A stretch of DNA of 38,872 nt, from IMG/VR virus record IMGVR_UViG_3300013233_000191, positions 1 through 38,872 of that record; one strand, 5' to 3'. Below are positions 1 through 5,992 of the stretch, one piece after another. The stretch comes from a virus. A program made the translations under genes and the position numbers. The notes below the pieces were generated by a model, which had not been told where the DNA came from, made no database searches, and saw only the letters and a list, made by a program, of their open reading frames with translations. Numbering within the stretch: position 1 is the first letter of the stretch; each line of letters opens with the position of its first letter.

Positions 1-434
1 ACATGGTTAACTATTAGGTTATCCTTTTGGTTAACCAAAACGTCTTTTGCCTTATTTTTAGGCAGTAATTTAGGATTTCCACCCTTTGAACCAGCCTTTC
101 TTCGTATTTTTCTAATATCTTCATCTTTCACCATTCTGCGCGACATAAGTGATTTCGTATCGGGACATAAGCAAGCAACGCCAAACAGGTTAACTAGCTG
201 GTTAACTATGAGGTTAACCTTTTGGTTATCCAAACCGAGCAATCTAGCAATGGCACTTTCGGGCATAGCTTTGCCATTCAGCATCAATTTTCCGCGCTCT
301 TCTGATTCCCACATCAAACACAATATTTCAAACCACACGCCTTTCAGCTCATAATCCATAGATTGAACATTGGGGTCTTTTCGCCAGTCGCCAGTGTAAA
401 ATGGCATGGCAGGTAACTTTGTTGATTTACCCAT
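1..434 (-). CDS. Replication initiator, DUF1376/lambda-O-like, N-terminal part
   Basis: The minus-strand ATG is at 434-432. The frame runs off the left edge and resumes at 38633, ending at 38225; the joined gene is 843 nt, 280 aa. The N-terminus reads MPFYTGDWRKDPNVQ followed by a WFEILCLMWES segment, which I recognise as the DUF1376-type domain of phage replisome organisers. The start overlaps the stop of the upstream 67-aa gene by 8 nt (ATGGGTAA), suggesting coupled translation. The gene contains the iteron clusters, so it probably binds its own coding sequence as the origin and recruits the helicase via the downstream loader. The family call is from the protein pattern; origin binding is inferred. 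Confidence 0.85.
   Translation of the reverse strand, partial: MGKSTKLPAMPFYTGDWRKDPNVQSMDYELKGVWFEILCLMWESEERGKLMLNGKAMPESAIARLLGLDNQKVNLIVNQLVNLFGVACLCPDTKSLMSRRMVKDEDIRKIRRKAGSKGGNPKLLPKNKAKDVLVNQKDNLIVNH
4..35. repeat. Iteron cluster A, left partial copy
   Basis: WGGTTAWC octamers start at 4, 16 and 28, exactly 12 bp apart. They are the last three of the five iterons seen in full at 38613-38668, duplicated here by the assembly overlap. Confidence 0.8.
187..230. repeat. Iteron cluster B (4 copies, 12-bp period) of the putative origin
   Basis: Octamers AGGTTAAC, TGGTTAAC, AGGTTAAC and TGGTTATC start at 187, 199, 211 and 223, an exact 12-bp spacing. They lie in frame inside the initiator gene, where they encode repeats of VN/NQ residues on the minus strand. 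In lambda, iterons inside gene O form the origin; by analogy this is an origin half. The same cluster appears at 38820-38863. Confidence 0.75.
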
Positions 435-630
435 AGTGATGGCTACTTAATATATAAACATATCCGTCGCTTTGTCCTGTCACGGTCAATCTCCTTTTGT
501 TGTTTTCGGTCACGGTTTTGAATAAGGCGGCGACCCGTGACAAGTAATCGCCGCCCCAACTGGTTAGCGCTGCACAGACCACGACACACGCCGTTATCTT
601 GATAAAGTGAATATTGATGTGCTGCGTCAC
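427..630 (-). CDS. Small putative membrane protein, early leftward operon
   Basis: 67 aa from a GTG at 630; the stop TAA overlaps the initiator start. Residues about 8-25 are hydrophobic (ITACVVVCAALTSW), consistent with one membrane helix or a signal anchor. No family recognised. A competing frame at 443-685 (80 aa, ATG) is basic and less protein-like, and no strong ribosome-binding site decides between them. An internal GTG with a good AAAGGAG site in the same frame could also give an 18-aa product. Confidence 0.45.
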   Translation of the reverse strand: MTQHINIHFIKITACVVVCAALTSWGGDYLSRVAALFKTVTENNKRRLTVTGQSDGYVYILSSHHYG

Positions 631-688
631 TTCTTAGGCGCTTCACACCCCAAAACACGCGCTGCCATAAAAAAGATAAGACCATGAT

Positions 689-892
689 TTATGCCGATTT
701 CTTGAATCGTTCAGGGGGGTATAAATCGGGGCGAATATTCCAGCATGGGATGCCACTAGCATCTGCCACCGTCAGCACATGTTTAGCTGGTATTTTTTGC
801 CATTGTGATACAGCCTGCGAAGAGATGCTTCCGCATTTTCTACCGACTGCGGACGCCCCCCCTGCTTTAATAATTAATTCTCGTATATCCAT
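689..892 (-). CDS. cro: Cro-like DNA-binding repressor
   Basis: 67 aa. The helix-turn-helix part is around residues 12-35 (ASAVGRKCG...SQAVSQWQ). It is followed by IPAKHVLTVADASGIP and ending near RPDLYPPERF, a pattern typical of Cro/YdaS-type phage regulators. It is the first gene of the leftward operon. Its ATG sits 7 nt after a TACTAT -10 box, so the transcript is probably leaderless or nearly so. It likely binds operators in the inverted promoter repeat to tune both early transcripts. I see no CI-like partner, so whether the phage is temperate is unclear. Confidence 0.85.
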   Translation of the reverse strand: MDIRELIIKAGGASAVGRKCGSISSQAVSQWQKIPAKHVLTVADASGIPCWNIRPDLYPPERFKKSA

Positions 893-943
893 GGTGCGAA
901 TAGTAAGAGATTATTACCCCTGTGTCAACAAAAACTTACAGTG
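891..943. repeat. Left arm of 53-bp inverted repeat (promoter-operator duplication)
   Basis: Reverse complement of 1034-1086 with a single difference (T at 911 versus the complement of G at 1066). It carries the leftward promoter and ends on the Cro-like start codon. The 90 bp between the arms hold a CATCTTG/CAAGATG inverted repeat and repeated TATAAC and GCATAC words. Confidence 0.95.
900..928 (-). promoter_or_regulatory. Leftward early sigma70 promoter
   Basis: Reading leftward: TTGACA at 928-923, a 17-bp spacer, TACTAT at 905-900. The expected start point falls at about 892-895, on or just before the Cro-like ATG at 892. Confidence 0.85.
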
Positions 944-1033
944 TGCATACAGCTAAATAACTATAACATCTTGTAAACATAGCCAAGATGACACCTATAT
1001 AAGTATAACGCGCATACTGGATTGGTTCTCCTG

Positions 1034-1086
1034 CACTGTAAGTTTTTGTTGACACAGGGGTAATAGTCTCTTACTATTCGCACCAT
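1034..1086. repeat. Right arm of 53-bp inverted repeat (promoter-operator duplication)
   Basis: Inverted copy of 891-943. It contains the palindrome AATAGT-5-ACTATT (1062-1078) overlapping the -10 box, a likely operator. The left arm has one mismatch in that half-site (AATAAT), so the two operators may differ in affinity. Confidence 0.95.
1049..1077 (+). promoter_or_regulatory. Rightward early sigma70 promoter
   Basis: TTGACA at 1049-1054, a 17-bp spacer, TACTAT at 1072-1077. The predicted start is near 1084-1085, leaving a leader of about 75 nt before the antirepressor at 1160. It should drive the early operon and probably the cassette array. Confidence 0.85.
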
Positions 1087-1159
1087 CAGCAAGGCAAACT
1101 AAGTACGCGACTAAAGCTTCTTAGCAACCAACAGTAGATAATGGATAGATGGGGCATTT

Positions 1160-1879
1160 ATGACTAAATTAGGCACGATTGAAACAACAATGACACTCAA
1201 AGAAATCACAGACCTTTTGGATGTTGAACATAACAAAGCAATGAAGACCGTTGCTAAAATGGCTGAAACAAAGGGTTTCGGCTTAGTCGCCAAAATTACG
1301 ACTAAGCAAAAGGTAGGTTTTGGCGAAAGAAACATCGAAACCTACCAGCTCAACCGCCGTCAAAGCATGGCAGTTGCAGCCAAGCTTAACACTGAATTGC
1401 TGATGAATGTTATCGACAGGCTGGATGAGTTGGAATCAGGAAAAGCACGTTTACCCAATAACTACAAGGATGCACTAAAAGCCTTGGTTGTTGAAGTGGA
1501 ACAAAACGAGCGGTTAGCCATTGAAAACGAGAACCAGCGCCACGCCTTAGCCATCAAAGATGAATATATTGTAGTGAGCAATGAGGCGAGCATCAAAGCT
1601 GGTGAAATTTTGGTGCGTGAGTTCGCCAAGAGCATTGATTTTATTGAAGTGGGTCAAAACAGGATTTTCAAATGGTTGCGTGAATCTGGTTTTATCATGG
1701 AAGGTAACGAGCCATATCAACAATACGTCAAGCTAGGTTGGTTCACATGGAAACCTTCTAAAGAGGAACACGGCGGCAAGATTCGCTACAGCTTGCGCAT
1801 TACCCCACGCGGCAAATTAAAGCTAGCACAGCGGTACATGGACTACATCGAAGGCGGAGCATCGGAGGTGGCAGCATGA
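1160..1879 (+). CDS. Phage antirepressor, Rha-like N-terminus with KilAC (ANT) domain
   Basis: 239 aa. Residues 1-95 resemble the Rha-type N-terminal domain (KEITDLLDVEHNKAM, later YQLNRRQSMAVAAKLNTE). Residues about 130-235 resemble the KilAC/ANT domain (ASIKAGEILVREFAKSI, then GQNRIFKWLRESG and YSLRITPRGKLKL). The start has a GGGG ribosome-binding site about 7 nt upstream. First gene of the rightward operon; such proteins usually counter a prophage or phage repressor. The stop overlaps the next start as ATGA in the context GGCAGCATGA. Confidence 0.85.
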   Translation: MTKLGTIETTMTLKEITDLLDVEHNKAMKTVAKMAETKGFGLVAKITTKQKVGFGERNIETYQLNRRQSMAVAAKLNTELLMNVIDRLDELESGKARLPNNYKDALKALVVEVEQNERLAIENENQRHALAIKDEYIVVSNEASIKAGEILVREFAKSIDFIEVGQNRIFKWLRESGFIMEGNEPYQQYVKLGWFTWKPSKEEHGGKIRYSLRITPRGKLKLAQRYMDYIEGGASEVAA

Positions 1880-2241
1880 GCATGTTTGAAGCAGAGCTAG
1901 ACACAGTAAGCGGCACATATCTTGAAGAGCTTGATTTTATGGGTGGCGTTTCGCAGGTGGAGTTTCACTATAAATTGACTAAAGACTGGGTGCAATTTTC
2001 AGATGGCGAAGAGGAAAGCTCAGAGGTTAAAATATTCGCGGCGATGTTTGGTGGTGCAGGATCAACCACTGATATTTTCAAGGATTTGAGCGATGAGCAG
2101 GCGCAATATTACGCTGGCGAAATTGAATCCGCTTATGATGAAGAGCAGCGCGGCTATCCAGTATGCCCACTATCTGATTTTGGGCATGACGACACCTTGG
2201 CTTGCACTGAACACATGGAACGCATGCAGGGGTTGATATGA
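1876..2241 (+). CDS. Hypothetical acidic protein
   Basis: 121 aa, strongly acidic in the middle (DGEEESSEVK), no family recognised. It starts inside the stop codon of the antirepressor (ATGA overlap) and its stop overlaps the next small gene, so it is a co-translated member of the early operon. Six closely placed small genes here suggest host-takeover or accessory functions, but this is inference. Confidence 0.7.
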   Translation: MSMFEAELDTVSGTYLEELDFMGGVSQVEFHYKLTKDWVQFSDGEEESSEVKIFAAMFGGAGSTTDIFKDLSDEQAQYYAGEIESAYDEEQRGYPVCPLSDFGHDDTLACTEHMERMQGLI

Positions 2242-2354
2242 GCCTTTTAGCTGAATACAACGCGATTTATAGCCAGCGTGGAAGCTTTTGCAGGTGTATG
2301 GAAATCAGACGGTTGTTGCGTGAAAAACACCTTGAAATCAGGGGCAAATCATGA
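2238..2354 (+). CDS. Tiny hypothetical protein (38 aa)
   Basis: ATG at 2238 overlaps the preceding stop (ATGAG) and its own stop overlaps the next ATG at 2351 (ATGA). The product begins MSLLAEYNAIYSQRG and is basic at its end (RRLLREKHLEIRGKS). It is supported mainly by the unbroken chain of start-stop overlaps on both sides. Function unknown. Confidence 0.55.
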   Translation: MSLLAEYNAIYSQRGSFCRCMEIRRLLREKHLEIRGKS

Positions 2355-2494
2355 GCATAGCACTCATACTTATAGCCATTTCATATGTTTTAATTTTGCT
2401 GATTATTGTTTACGGATTCATTTTCAGCAGAGCAGGTATTTCATTATCAGAAAGCGAAAGCAAAAAGCTAAGAAGGATGTTGAAAAATGAATGA
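2351..2494 (+). CDS. Small single-pass membrane protein (47 aa)
   Basis: Begins MSIALILIAISYVLILLII, giving one hydrophobic helix at residues 2-25 followed by a charged tail (SESESKKLRRMLKNE). Start and stop both overlap neighbouring genes (ATGA at 2351, ATGAATGA at 2487-2494). Likely an inner-membrane peptide of unknown role. Confidence 0.6.
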   Translation: MSIALILIAISYVLILLIIVYGFIFSRAGISLSESESKKLRRMLKNE

Positions 2495-2624
2495 TGAACT
2501 CACAGTATTACTTGAAGAACTGGCATTTGATAAAGCGGTCAACGAAGCGTCGGCATGGGTAAAGAGCGGCGCAATGACCCTTGATCAACTTATAGAAGCG
2601 ATTGAAAAGGAGCTGGCACGATGA
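2487..2624 (+). CDS. Tiny acidic helical protein (45 aa)
   Basis: MNDELTVLLEELAFDKAV start, whole product predicted helical and acidic (LDQLIEAIEKELAR end). Overlaps both neighbours by start-stop overlaps; the tail sequence AAAGGAG inside this gene serves as ribosome-binding site for the ERF gene. No function recognised. Confidence 0.6.
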   Translation: MNDELTVLLEELAFDKAVNEASAWVKSGAMTLDQLIEAIEKELAR

Positions 2625-3172
2625 GTGATAAAATAAGCAATAGCAACATTTCAGCGGCATTGGTGAAGGCACAAACAGAGTTCAACAAGGCTTTGAAAAA
2701 AAGCACCAATCCACATTTTAGGTCAAAGTTCGCTGATTTGGCATCATGTGTAGATGCAGTGAAAGAATCATTGAACAATAACGGTATTTTTCTAACACAG
2801 AGGCCTATCAACTGCGAAAATGGTGTGAAAATTGAGACACTGTTCATCCATAGTAGCGGCGAAAAGATGAATATGGGCGCGTTTTTTGTGCCAGCTGGCA
2901 AGAAGGATGCGCAAGGGTATGGCAGCGCATTGACCTATGCGAGACGATATAGCTTGATGACCGCTTGCGGCATTGCACCAGAGGACGATGACGGCAACGC
3001 AGCGACAAGCGCACCACAAGCCCCAGCATTCGATTTAAACGCCGCAGCCAACAGCATCAAAGCCGCGTTGACGGTACACGAGCTTAAAACAGCATGGGAA
3101 GCTATCCCCAAAGCAGAGCAAAGCCGCTTTGAAGCATTGAAGAACAGCCAAAAAGAAGGATTGGCAGCATGA
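2621..3172 (+). CDS. erf: ERF-family single-strand annealing protein
   Basis: 183 aa. The pattern LVKAQTEFNKALKKSTNPHF near residues 14-33, GSALTYARRYSLMTA near 106-120 and a GIAPEDDDGNAA end to the core are characteristic of the ERF superfamily (P22 Erf-like). The role is annealing of complementary ssDNA for recombination and genome circularisation. It sits in an operon with an exonuclease and SSB, making a complete phage recombination set. Strong AAGGAG site upstream. Confidence 0.9.
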   Translation: MSDKISNSNISAALVKAQTEFNKALKKSTNPHFRSKFADLASCVDAVKESLNNNGIFLTQRPINCENGVKIETLFIHSSGEKMNMGAFFVPAGKKDAQGYGSALTYARRYSLMTACGIAPEDDDGNAATSAPQAPAFDLNAAANSIKAALTVHELKTAWEAIPKAEQSRFEALKNSQKEGLAA

Positions 3173-3879
3173 GTAACAGGTCACTTATAACGCTAATAAA
3201 TAATGAGCCTAGAGCCAATACACTAGAGATAGCGCAAGGGTTTGGTAGAGAGCACAAAAACGTGCTTCGTTTGGTCAAAAAGTACAAATCACATTTTGAA
3301 AAGCTAGGGGTACTTCGTGAGCGTAGGTTTAAGACAAAAGGCACGCCGTTTAACACCTTTGATTTAAATGAAGACCAATCAATATTTTTAGGCACGCTTT
3401 TTGATAATAGTGATGTTGTTGTTGCCTACAAGCTACGGCTAACCCAAGAATTTTCACGAATGCGTAAAGAGCTTATGCGTATCGCAAGCAACCAGTCCAA
3501 CGCCCAATGGTTAGAAGCGCGGCAACAGGGCAAACAAACGCGGCTAGAGCAAACGGATGTGATTAAGGCGTTTGTTGATTATGCCACAGCGCAAGGTTCA
3601 AAAAGCGCAAACATGTATTACATGAACCTAACCAAGATGGAAAACAAAGCTTTGTTTGTGCTTGACCAAAAATATCCAAACATCCGCGAAGTGTTGGACT
3701 ATCGCCAAGTCGGCGTGATGTCATCAGCTGACCAAGTGGTAGAGCGTGCGCTCAAAGAAGGTATGGATAAATCTTTGCATTATAAACAGGTGTATATCTT
3801 GGCGAAAGACCGCGTGCATGAGTTCGCACGCATCATAGGCAAGTCGGTTATCCCAGAGCAAGCGAGGTTAGCAGCATGA
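3169..3879 (+). CDS. Rha family phage regulatory protein
   Basis: 236 aa. The N-terminal 100 residues match the Rha pattern (NTLEIAQGFGREHKNVLRL, then FNTFDLNEDQSIFL and VVAYKLRLTQEFSRMRKEL). The C-terminal half (about 110-236) is helical and unlike the KilAC domain of the antirepressor. The start overlaps the erf stop within GGCAGCATGA; the same junction recurs before the exonuclease. Probably a DNA-binding regulator inserted in the recombination operon. Confidence 0.85.
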   Translation: MSNRSLITLINNEPRANTLEIAQGFGREHKNVLRLVKKYKSHFEKLGVLRERRFKTKGTPFNTFDLNEDQSIFLGTLFDNSDVVVAYKLRLTQEFSRMRKELMRIASNQSNAQWLEARQQGKQTRLEQTDVIKAFVDYATAQGSKSANMYYMNLTKMENKALFVLDQKYPNIREVLDYRQVGVMSSADQVVERALKEGMDKSLHYKQVYILAKDRVHEFARIIGKSVIPEQARLAA

Positions 3880-4757
3880 TTATTGAACAATACGAACAAG
3901 GTACAGACGAATGGTTGGCATGGCGTAAGTCGGGAATCGGTGCATCTGAGATAGCGGCGGTTATTGGTATCAGCCCTTTCAAGACAGCGCACGGTTTGTG
4001 GCAAGAGAAGACAGGCGCGGTTGAGGGGTTCAAGGGCAATGCAGCTACCCAGCGTGGTAGTGATTTGGAAGAAGTGGCAAGGGTTGCTTATGAAGTTGGG
4101 CGCACGGATGTAAACACAGCCAACACTTGTTTAACCCATGATAGCTATACCTTTATCAAAGCGTCTTTGGATGGATGGATTGATGATGAAATCATCATTG
4201 AAATCAAGTGTCCGCTTGCTAAAAACTATGAAGCCATGAAAGAGGAAATCCCAGCCTATTACATTGCCCAGATGCAGCAGCAAATGCTGGTAAGTGGTGC
4301 AAAACGGTGCGTGTTTTGGGTGTTTGACCCTGAGTTGGGCGGCTATGCGACAATGGTTGAAGCGGATAGTGAATACTTTGAAACCATCATCAAAGCGGCT
4401 ACGGACTTTTGGCATAAGGTCGAAATGTTCACATGGCAATCAGGCGGCATTGATGACCTTATCAATGAGCTTGCACACCGCAAAGCTATTGAAGCAGCGG
4501 CTACAGAGGGGCGCAAGGCGATTGAAAGCGAATTGATGAAGCAACTGCAAAGCGAAGGCATCAAAGCGGCGGCAAGTGATGTTGCTAAGGTGACGTTGGT
4601 TAGTCGTAAAGTGGTGGATAAGGATGCTTGTGCGCTCAATGCTGATTGGCTTGTGGCTTCCAACATGGCAAGCGAAGGCAAGGCGGATATGGCAGCTATT
4701 GAAAAGGATTACAAAAAAGATGGTGCGAGTTATATTAAGCTGACCCTCGCAGCCTAA
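3876..4757 (+). CDS. YqaJ/lambda-exo-like recombination exonuclease
   Basis: 293 aa. Residues 1-50 carry the YqaJ signature (EQGTDEWLAWRKSGIGASE, VIGISPFKTAHGLW). RGSDLEE at 60-66, then D99 (SLDGW) and E109-x-K111 (IEIKCPL) form the expected D-ExK nuclease site. Should digest 5' strands to give 3' overhangs for the ERF protein. Its start overlaps the Rha gene. After it comes an intergenic region with two hairpins before ssb. Confidence 0.92.
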   Translation: MIIEQYEQGTDEWLAWRKSGIGASEIAAVIGISPFKTAHGLWQEKTGAVEGFKGNAATQRGSDLEEVARVAYEVGRTDVNTANTCLTHDSYTFIKASLDGWIDDEIIIEIKCPLAKNYEAMKEEIPAYYIAQMQQQMLVSGAKRCVFWVFDPELGGYATMVEADSEYFETIIKAATDFWHKVEMFTWQSGGIDDLINELAHRKAIEAAATEGRKAIESELMKQLQSEGIKAAASDVAKVTLVSRKVVDKDACALNADWLVASNMASEGKADMAAIEKDYKKDGASYIKLTLAA

Positions 4758-4763
4758 AAGATT

Positions 4764-4788
4764 GCGCCGTTTGATACCTTTGCGGCGC
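4764..4788 (+). promoter_or_regulatory. Hairpin after the exonuclease gene
   Basis: GCGCCG at 4764-4769 pairs with CGGCGC at 4783-4788 around a 13-nt loop. No U-run follows, so it may be an mRNA structure or processing site rather than a terminator. Confidence 0.45.
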
Positions 4789-4802
4789 ACATCGGATAGG
4801 TT

Positions 4803-4842
4803 GCCAGTCTCTACTACCCAAGAATGACTGGCGTTTAATTTT
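4803..4842 (+). terminator. Weak terminator-like hairpin in the ssb leader
   Basis: GCCAGTC at 4803-4809 pairs with GACTGGC at 4826-4832, followed by GTTTAATTTT. It could be an attenuator between the exonuclease and ssb; the loop is long (16 nt), so confidence is modest. Confidence 0.4.
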
Positions 4843-4856
4843 AAGGAGTAATGACA

Positions 4857-5261
4857 ATGAATGTATACACATTTACAGGACGATTATCACGCGATAGCGA
4901 AGTGCGACACACGCAAGGCGGCATGGCGATTTGTTCGTTTACCGTGGCTGTTGATTATGGCTTTGGCGATAAGAAGGGGACAAACTGGATTCGCTGCTCG
5001 ATGTTTGGCAAGCGTGCGGAAGGCGGTTTGCCTCAATATTTGGTGAAAGGTACGCAAGTTGCCGTGTCTGGTGAGCTTAAAATAAGCGAGTACACAGATA
5101 AAGACGGCATGACCCGTACGAGTGTTGATGTGAATGTTGGTGATGTTACTTTGATTGGCAGCAAGCAAGACAATCAGCAAGCCGCGCCGCAAAGAAACCA
5201 GCAGCAGCCAATGCAGCAACCAGCACAACAATCAATGCCTGATGATGACATCCCATTTTGA
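4857..5261 (+). CDS. ssb: Single-stranded DNA-binding protein
   Basis: 134 aa from the ATG at 4857, which has AAGGAG at a better spacing than the ATG at 4851. OB-fold start MNVYTFTGRLSRDSEVRHT, then FTVAVDYG and WIRCSMFGKRAEG; a Gln-rich linker follows and the acidic tip DDDIPF that recruits partner proteins. Completes the ERF-exonuclease-SSB recombination set. Immediately followed by the first cassette-associated gene, with only one base between stop and next ATG. Confidence 0.95.
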   Translation: MNVYTFTGRLSRDSEVRHTQGGMAICSFTVAVDYGFGDKKGTNWIRCSMFGKRAEGGLPQYLVKGTQVAVSGELKISEYTDKDGMTRTSVDVNVGDVTLIGSKQDNQQAAPQRNQQQPMQQPAQQSMPDDDIPF

Positions 5262-5262
5262 C

Positions 5263-5472
5263 ATGGGTAAAAAAGAAGACACAATTTTAATATTTGCAGC
5301 GCGATACGCACACTCTAGAAATACAGCAGCCGCGTTTGTGGTTGTAGGGCAAATACTGGCGAATTGGCACATGCTGAGCAAATCAACAAAAGAGCAGTTG
5401 AAGAGAGAAGCTAAAAACGAAGCTGTATATAATTTATCCGACTGGGCGAAGTTGAAAGAACTGAAAGCCTAA
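5263..5472 (+). CDS. Hypothetical protein at the left edge of the cassette array
   Basis: 69 aa, begins MGKKEDTILIFAARYAHSRN; the TILIFAARYAHSR pattern resembles small phage proteins of unknown function. It starts one base after the ssb stop, so no cassette start (GTTRRRY) precedes it. Its stop codon TAA lies inside the R'' core GCCTAAC of the first attC-like site. It may be a resident phage gene that gained an attC, or a cassette that lost its 5' end. Confidence 0.65.
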   Translation: MGKKEDTILIFAARYAHSRNTAAAFVVVGQILANWHMLSKSTKEQLKREAKNEAVYNLSDWAKLKELKA

Positions 5473-5525
5473 CGGCACGAATCAATGGCAAGCGTAGCGC
5501 AGTCCATTGGATGAATTGGTTATAT
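5467..5525 (+). other. attC-like site 1 (59 bp)
   Basis: R'' GCCTAAC 5467-5473, R' GTTATAT 5519-5525, with the two cores not complementary. The inner arms CAATGG and CCATTGG carry an extra G, as in the extrahelical bases of attC hairpins. Inner sequence identical to site 7 and one base from site 5. Crossover expected between G5519 and T5520. Confidence 0.88.
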
Positions 5526-5553
5526 TGAAGCATGAAATATAGGAGGTGACAAA

Positions 5554-5928
5554 ATGAGCAGTGAAGAATATCCATTATACCCAGCTTTAACGGAGCAAGG
5601 GAAAGAAGAAGCTCAGAGAATCATGGACAGCTTCAAGCCTAGATTGGTGGAGCTTATGGACGAGGTTTTAGGGAAACTATACACAGAAGTTAGTTTTTAT
5701 GTGGAAAGCGACCACTGGGATAACTACAGAAATTCTTTGATGAATGGATTTCGCGGTTACGGCAACGGAAGCACAAACCATGCCCATGATTTCAAAGAAT
5801 TGCGCCAAGAAATATATAGACATAATAAAGAAGATATTATCAAAGATTTGAATCAAGACCTTAATGATGAAAACAATAAACTAATGGAGCAAGTAGATTA
5901 CTTGAACCAAAAACTGCGAGAGATATAG
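5554..5928 (+). CDS. Cassette 2: hypothetical helical protein
   Basis: 124 aa, begins MSSEEYPLYPALTEQGKEEA and ends in a coiled-coil-like stretch (NDENNKLMEQVDYLNQKLREI part, about 105-124). The Shine-Dalgarno AGGAGGTGA is a perfect match 4-5 nt before the ATG. Cassette spans 5520-5986 and starts TTATATT; its own R'' reads AATATAA, an exact 7-bp complement. No family recognised; highly charged soluble protein. Confidence 0.8.
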   Translation: MSSEEYPLYPALTEQGKEEAQRIMDSFKPRLVELMDEVLGKLYTEVSFYVESDHWDNYRNSLMNGFRGYGNGSTNHAHDFKELRQEIYRHNKEDIIKDLNQDLNDENNKLMEQVDYLNQKLREI

Positions 5929-5930
5929 AA

Positions 5931-5992
5931 ATATAACGGCAGGCAATAAGCTGCCGAGCAACGCGATGTCAGCTTGATTTGATTGGTTAGGG
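5931..5992 (+). other. attC-like site 2 (62 bp)
   Basis: R'' ATATAAC 5931-5937, R' GTTAGGG 5986-5992. Inner arms AATAAGCTG and CAGCTTGATTT pair with a bulge. A family of its own within this array. Crossover expected between G5986 and T5987. Confidence 0.85.

Larger units (their letters stand above)
1..239. repeat. Terminal direct repeat, left copy (circular-assembly overlap)
   Basis: These 239 bases are identical to 38634-38872. The repeat lies wholly inside the replication initiator gene, which is only intact if the two copies are joined. It is therefore best read as overlap of a circular or circularly permuted molecule, not a physical T7-like terminal repeat. The circular unit is 38,633 bp. 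Confidence 0.93.

Noticed and set aside
1-239. T7-like physical terminal repeat
   Set aside because: It lies within the initiator gene, which would be split in a linear genome; overlap of a circular assembly explains it better.
443-685. 80-aa minus-strand frame between the Cro-like gene and the initiator
   Set aside because: Overlaps the 67-aa frame that has a membrane helix and couples to the initiator; Arg-rich, with no good start signal. It remains a weak alternative.
684-956. 90-aa plus-strand frame opposite the Cro-like gene
   Set aside because: Antisense shadow of the Cro-like gene and promoter region.
891-1086. The 53-bp inverted repeats as a MITE or transposon ends
   Set aside because: The arms contain promoters, one ends on the start codon of the Cro-like gene, there is no target-site duplication, and the centre has no gene.
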